Made by a program: the position numbers and the translations under genes | Notes under the pieces: model-generated | Seen by the model: only the letters and a program-made list of their open reading frames with translations | Databases searched by the model: none | What the model was told of the DNA's origin: nothing | Part shown: piece by piece, positions 9,087 through 13,313 of the stretch | Position numbering within the stretch: the stretch's first letter is position 1 | How the letters are laid out: each line of letters starts with the position of its first letter | DNA from: Chloromonas sp. AAM2 | Taxonomy: Eukaryota; Chlorophyta; Chlorophyceae; Chlamydomonadales; Chlamydomonadaceae | Length of the DNA: 13,313 nucleotides | Direction: 5' to 3' | Assembly: GCA_004335635.1 (NCBI GenBank) | Contig: QAXH01003900.1 | Location: forward strand, 1-13,313

Positions 9087-9091
9087 TGTAA
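9087..9091 (+). terminator. TGTAA polyadenylation signal candidate 2
   Basis: A second TGTAA lies 414 nt after the U-box gene stop and 21 nt after a 9-bp hairpin. Either this or the copy at 8936 could end the transcript. Confidence 0.4.
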
Positions 9092-9296
9092 TGTTGCACG
9101 CACGGAGCGTTGTTCAATGTCCCAGCGCCCGCAACGCATACGTAATGCGATGATACAGCCTCCTGGTGTCTAAGCGCAGTCACCGGCCGGGCTTGAGTTT
9201 GGAGCTTGATCATTTTATCACACACTTCTGGCGCCCACCATTTTAGTTGATGAGCCGGTGACGACCTGACATACGTTGTTGGACCATTGAGGAAAG

Positions 9297-12200
9297 ATGC
9301 AGACCAATATTGGCAAACTCACGGCGCGCGTAGCGAGCTGTCCGCTGAAGTCGCGATGCGGGCGTTCAGCCAGTCGTCAGCGCATGGTGAGCACGAGAGC
9401 CCTGGCAGAAGTCTCTCCACTTATGTCCACTGAGTTTCTCTCGGCCGATGAAGACGCTCTGGGTAAGTCTGAGACAAGCCAATCAATGCAGCCTGCAAAT
9501 CGCTCTCTTTGAGTGTCCGACACCACCATCAAGGTTTGGTGGTATCCACATGCTTTGTGGTAATGGCTCCAGGATTTCTTTCTCGTTGGCACACCACTCG
9601 TATGCTTGTGAGAAAGGGATGTTCTGAGGAGATGAACATGAGCAGCAGATTTGTGGGTGACTGGGAGGAACGACAAGGAACATAGCACATGTTCAAGGCC
9701 AACCTTTCCACACCCGGCCTTTCAATAACCTGGATAGGAGACGAAGCACGCTCCGAGAGCCACATGTGAAGCATACCTTGGACGCACGGGTAGCCACGTT
9801 GCAAATGGAACTTAAGGGAGACCATGCCACGGATGTCGAATCGACTGAAAGAGTACCTCCCCAATGCTCTGCGCTCCCGGTGCTGTGCCTGGATTACACC
9901 CACTTTTGCTGGCCCGGTGTGGGCTGCAGGTGACTGGGCCTTCAATGAGGACGGCATCATGGTGCATCGGCCATTGAATGTCGCACGGGTCCAGGCACCC
10001 CCCAGTGCTAGACCCATACTCATCCTGCCAGGTAAAGTGCAGATTAAATTTGCTGCGACATTTCACGTAAGGCTATCAGACACACATAGTCACTGCTAGA
10101 GGGGGATTCATCGCATCAGCAGGTGCAACGACAGCCAACTTTGCGTTCTGACATGCTAATGAATATGGTGCGCGGCTGGGGCTATCCCACATGCACTGAT
10201 AGTAATATGGCCACGTCCGCTTGCTTTCAGGGTTTGGCAACAACACAAGTGACTACGAGGCTCCCTTTGGCAGGGCCGAGGATTCCCTGGCCACACATCT
10301 GAGGGTGGGCATGTGATGGGGACAGCATCACCTGTGTGACATGCATTCAACAGCTTCAAGCACGTGCCAAGCATAGATACCAAGACAGTGCACCAGCAGA
10401 GGAGAGGCATACATGCACCAAGGATAGTGCCACATGTGCTGACTTAGCCCAGGCATTGATTCTGAACATGCTCCTGCGTCCTGTTGTAATTTAGCCCAGG
10501 CGTCCTTTATGGCCAGGGATAGCGACAGCGTTGCAACGACCTTGTTTCGGCTTGATGGTGCTTGGTGTTGGTGCAAGGCAGGCAGGGCTGCGCGATTGTA
10601 TGCACCTGAATGGCATGATACAGTCTGGCAAGGTGGTGTGGTGTCAGCGCGGCAGGGCAGAGCATCGCACAAGAATGTGCAGGTGACAGACGGTTCATTT
10701 TCGCCATGACCACCCCATGCACGTGACCATCACCACATGCTATGACGTGTGCTGCCCCCAGGCGCGCGGATTCCATGTGCGTGTGGTGCCCATGGAGAGA
10801 AAGGACTGGGTCGGGGTGGCGCGGGCCATCTTCACCTTCCGCTTCTGGAACTCAACCCTCACCACCCACCCAGGATACACATGGTAGTGCTCAAACGGTG
10901 TAAGCTATCGGTACCAGCCTACTTGACAGCTAGTTTAGTTTAGTTTGCCGTTGCTACCAGTAGGCATCCCCTCTATGTGTGTCCAGCCACCTGCCCATTT
11001 GAGTGCTGCTACATCTCCAATTCAATGCGGTGCGAGTCACATGGTGCAGGCTGTGCTTGATGCATTGCAGTTGAGGTGTCTGTGATGTTGTGCAGGCGAT
11101 GCATTGCAACCGACAAACTGACGTGTATGTTACTACAAACTGTTCCTGCAGGTACCTAGACCGTGTTCACAGCACTCTGGAGCAACTACGGCAGGAAACA
11201 GGGGCAGATAGGGTGCGCAGGGCAGCCAGGCGCGCGCTCAGCAGGGCTGAGGCGGCACACGCATGCACGGGTTCCGCATAGAACGCGTCCCAAGCGATGA
11301 CAGTCCTAAGCACCTCGTCCTGCTTTGTGGTCCTCTGCTTACATCACCACTTGACCTGCCCTCAGCAGGCAAGCTGTGTAATCCGATACTGTGTAATCCG
11401 ATACTGCAATTGTCAAGTACACTAAGCCTGCAGAAGATAAACCGTTGTCCAGTTGGGCATCGGCTGCATTCCGCTTGTTCGCCTGCCTTCCGGCTGAGTC
11501 CACTTGATTTGCTTACCCCACAGGTGGATTTTGTGTGTCACTCCGCCGGGGGGTGGCTGGGCCGTGCGTTCCTGGGCGACCCGAAGTACACTGAAGGGTA
11601 TAAGACAGGAGACCAGCCGCCCCTGGCCGCGCCCAACCCCGCAGTGGGCGCCCTGGTCACGCTGGGAACGCCACAGAGGTGAGGGAGCAGCCCACCGTAT
11701 TCTTTTGGTTGTGCAAGAAGGGGAGAGGAAGGACGTAGCGGAGAAAACGGCAGTTCTTGTTAACTCCCTTTTGAAGAATTATCAGCCAGGTACAGCCTCC
11801 CAACACCACACACTCGACCACACACTCATGTACACACCACATCACACCTTGCAGACCCCCACCACCTGAGTTGTCACGGGACATGACGGGCGGAGCGCAG
11901 GGCTGGGTGCACAGGACGTATCCAGGTATGTGCACTGACTGCCCTATTTGATGCAAAGTGTGTGATCAGCATCGCAACATATCCAGCTGTGTTAAAGTCC
12001 TTACGCAATCCATACTGCAGCATGAGTAAGTGGATGATTGGCTATGCAAATGACCATGGCCATCGTCTCAAGCCGCATGCACCACTACCCATCCGCATTC
12101 CCACGAGCATCAGGCAAGAGCTGTTCCTCGCCTTGGCCGCCCCGCAGGCGCGTTTTTCCGCGATCAGGGCGTGCACTACGTGTGTGTGGGCGGGGTGACA

Positions 12201-13313
12201 GTCCGGGGCAGGCGGGAGGTGGGCGCGGACGGCAAACCCGTGCAGATCAAGGGCAGGAACAGACTCCCGGCCGAGTACGCACACGACAGCTACTGGCAGG
12301 TGGGAGAGAAGGTCGTGCAGCACACTGCTTTGACCACACGGGGATTTTGAGACTGTGCATCACTGCCTGAATGCGGCGTTCAAGACAAACTTGTGGCTGT
12401 TTGCATCACATGGGTTGCGCACACTAGACAGCACTGCTGCACAAGCCGCTGTTGCTGCTGATTTGACCACACTGGAACGACGCGGCTCACAAGGAAGTAT
12501 CCAATTGCTTCACCTCTTGGGCGCATCTTCCAACACACAGATGCATCAGGCGTCGCGTCCGACATCCAACGCCAAGTTGTGGCGCATCGTATGACATGAT
12601 TTGGCACTGATTTTACACCACTGCTGCACGCGCCAGTGTTGCACTGTTGCATCGTTCCACTGTGCTTTCAATTGCTATTCATGGGCCAATGGTGATTGAT
12701 TGATTGTACTGGGTGTTTGCCTCAGCTGATTACGTTTGTCAAAACCTTGGTGCCAGCGACCTGTTTGCAGGTGTGTGGTCAGGGCCAGGGGATAGAGGGC
12801 GATGCGGTGGTACCCTTAGGGAGCGCCTTCCTGGCGGGTGCCAGGCACGTGCTGCTGCCGGGCGTGTGGCACTCCGTCTCCAGGATAGGCACATTCGAGG
12901 AGGAGTCAGGTAGGGGAAGGCGGGAAGGGATGGGTGGGAGGGTGAGGTGGGCAGGAGAGGGTCTGTGATTGTGGGCCGCGTGCGCCACACGAGGTGTAGG
13001 CGTTCGGCTGCCAAAATACACAGCCCTGTGCTGCATGTGCCTTTGCATGTGGACGCTGGACGTCTGCGTTTGAAGACTGGTTGAGCAAAGGTGCCGCAAA
13101 TTAGCCTTGCAAACTTGATCTCCGAGGTTGACATCACAAAGGCCGGGCGTTGTATGTGAGCCTTATCTAGGACGACTCACATGTCTCAGGACTGCTTGAA
13201 TGACGGAAGCCTGCAAAAGAGCTTTGCACATTGCAAAAGCGGAGGCCCTAGCAGAGTTGGGAGCACTAGCAACGTGTAGGAAATCTCTTGCGTGCTGCCT
13301 GTGCAGGTGTTGT
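9297..13313 (+). CDS. Plastid-targeted alpha/beta-hydrolase, PGAP1-like lipase type (3' end beyond the window)
   Basis: Exons: 9297-9462, 9930-10031, 10231-10304, 10762-10883, 11152-11212, 11524-11678, 11855-11925, 12148-12299, 12771-12909, and possibly a last exon from 13307. All junctions are GT-AG with matching phases. The first exon gives a Ser/Arg-rich N-terminus (MQTNIGKLTARVASC...) typical of a chloroplast transit peptide. The core follows plant alpha/beta-hydrolases related to GPI inositol-deacylase PGAP1: PILILPGFGNN (residues 84-94, oxyanion region), WYLDR, CHSAGGW with nucleophile Ser182, LVTLGTPQRPPPP, VHYVCVGG, VCGQ...GDAVVP with Asp312, and GVWHS with His335. The triad is therefore complete. 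The family probably hydrolyses plastid lipid esters, but the substrate is unknown. The 347 visible residues lack only the usual C-terminal helix. Class assignment is strong, exact ortholog uncertain. Confidence 0.88.
10931..10946 (+). repeat. Short (TAGTT)3 repeat
   Basis: Three copies of TAGTT lie in the hydrolase intron 10884-11151. The repeat is only superficially like a plant telomere repeat and lacks the GGG block. Confidence 0.8.
11375..11406 (+). repeat. 15-nt tandem duplication in a hydrolase intron
   Basis: Two identical copies of TGTGTAATCCGATAC, followed by TG, sit in the intron 11213-11523. This looks like a recent slippage or small duplication with no evident role. Confidence 0.9.

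Larger units (their letters stand above)
8674..9296 (+). other. Intergenic region: 3' UTR of the U-box gene and 5' flank of the hydrolase gene
   Basis: No further gene is supported. The region holds two TGTAA candidates (8936 and 9087) and a 9-bp hairpin (9040-9066). The last 200 bases before ATG 9297 must carry the hydrolase promoter and 5' UTR. No TATA box or other clear core element was recognised. Confidence 0.6.

Noticed and set aside
9529..10023. Minus-strand open frame of 164 codons
   Set aside because: It covers a hydrolase intron and the exon encoding PILILPG in reverse. No family signal was seen.
10931..10946. Telomere-like repeat
   Set aside because: TAGTT x3 lacks the GGG of algal and plant telomere units and is only 16 nt long inside an intron.
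12355..12594. Extra exon in the intron 12300-12770 of the hydrolase gene
   Set aside because: SYWQ joins VCGQ directly in phase 0, as in plant relatives, so no exon is needed; the frame is just open intron.
12739..13137. Minus-strand open frame of 132 codons
   Set aside because: It lies opposite the hydrolase exon with the Asp and His triad residues and the following G-rich intron; its Pro/Ser/Arg-rich product is a shadow.

Overview
The window looks like nuclear DNA of a green alga (chlorophyte). Coding exons are short and GC-rich, they join through GT-AG introns whose phases match, TGTAA (the usual chlorophyte poly(A) signal) occurs downstream of a gene end, and one product has a plastid-type transit peptide. 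I see no bacterial operon structure, RNA gene, CRISPR array or intact mobile element.

Layout: (1) 1-1726, minus strand: the 5' part of a five-exon gene for an unrecognised, partly acidic protein that runs off the left edge. Its exon phases agree, but I cannot name a family. (2) About 2000-5150, plus strand: a decayed copy of RUVBL1 (Pontin/TIP49, an AAA+ ATPase). It still has its introns but is broken by frameshifts, stops and a lost P-loop, so it is a duplicated pseudogene rather than a retrocopy. One exon of the domain II region (3481-3603) and the Walker B exon (4149-4226) remain open. (3) 5278-8673, plus strand: a gene for an RNA-binding protein with two RRM-type domains, a linker of roughly 490 residues rich in Gln, Ala, Ser, Gly and Pro, and a C-terminal U-box. 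This is an unusual RNA-recognition plus ubiquitin-ligase architecture and the most interesting item in the window. (4) 9297 to beyond the right edge, plus strand: a gene for a probably plastid-targeted alpha/beta-hydrolase of the plant PGAP1-like lipase type, with Ser, Asp and His triad candidates all visible.

The genes do not form an obvious pathway. The U-box gene starts about 130 bp after the last recognisable RUVBL1 remnant, so its promoter probably lies in pseudogene-derived DNA. The unknown minus-strand gene starts about 280 bp from the RUVBL1 5' end in a head-to-head arrangement. Two spliceable segments in the RRM part of the U-box gene, a 114-nt in-frame segment and a 73-nt frameshifting segment, suggest alternative splicing. 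The palindrome GCATGC is strongly over-represented across the window.
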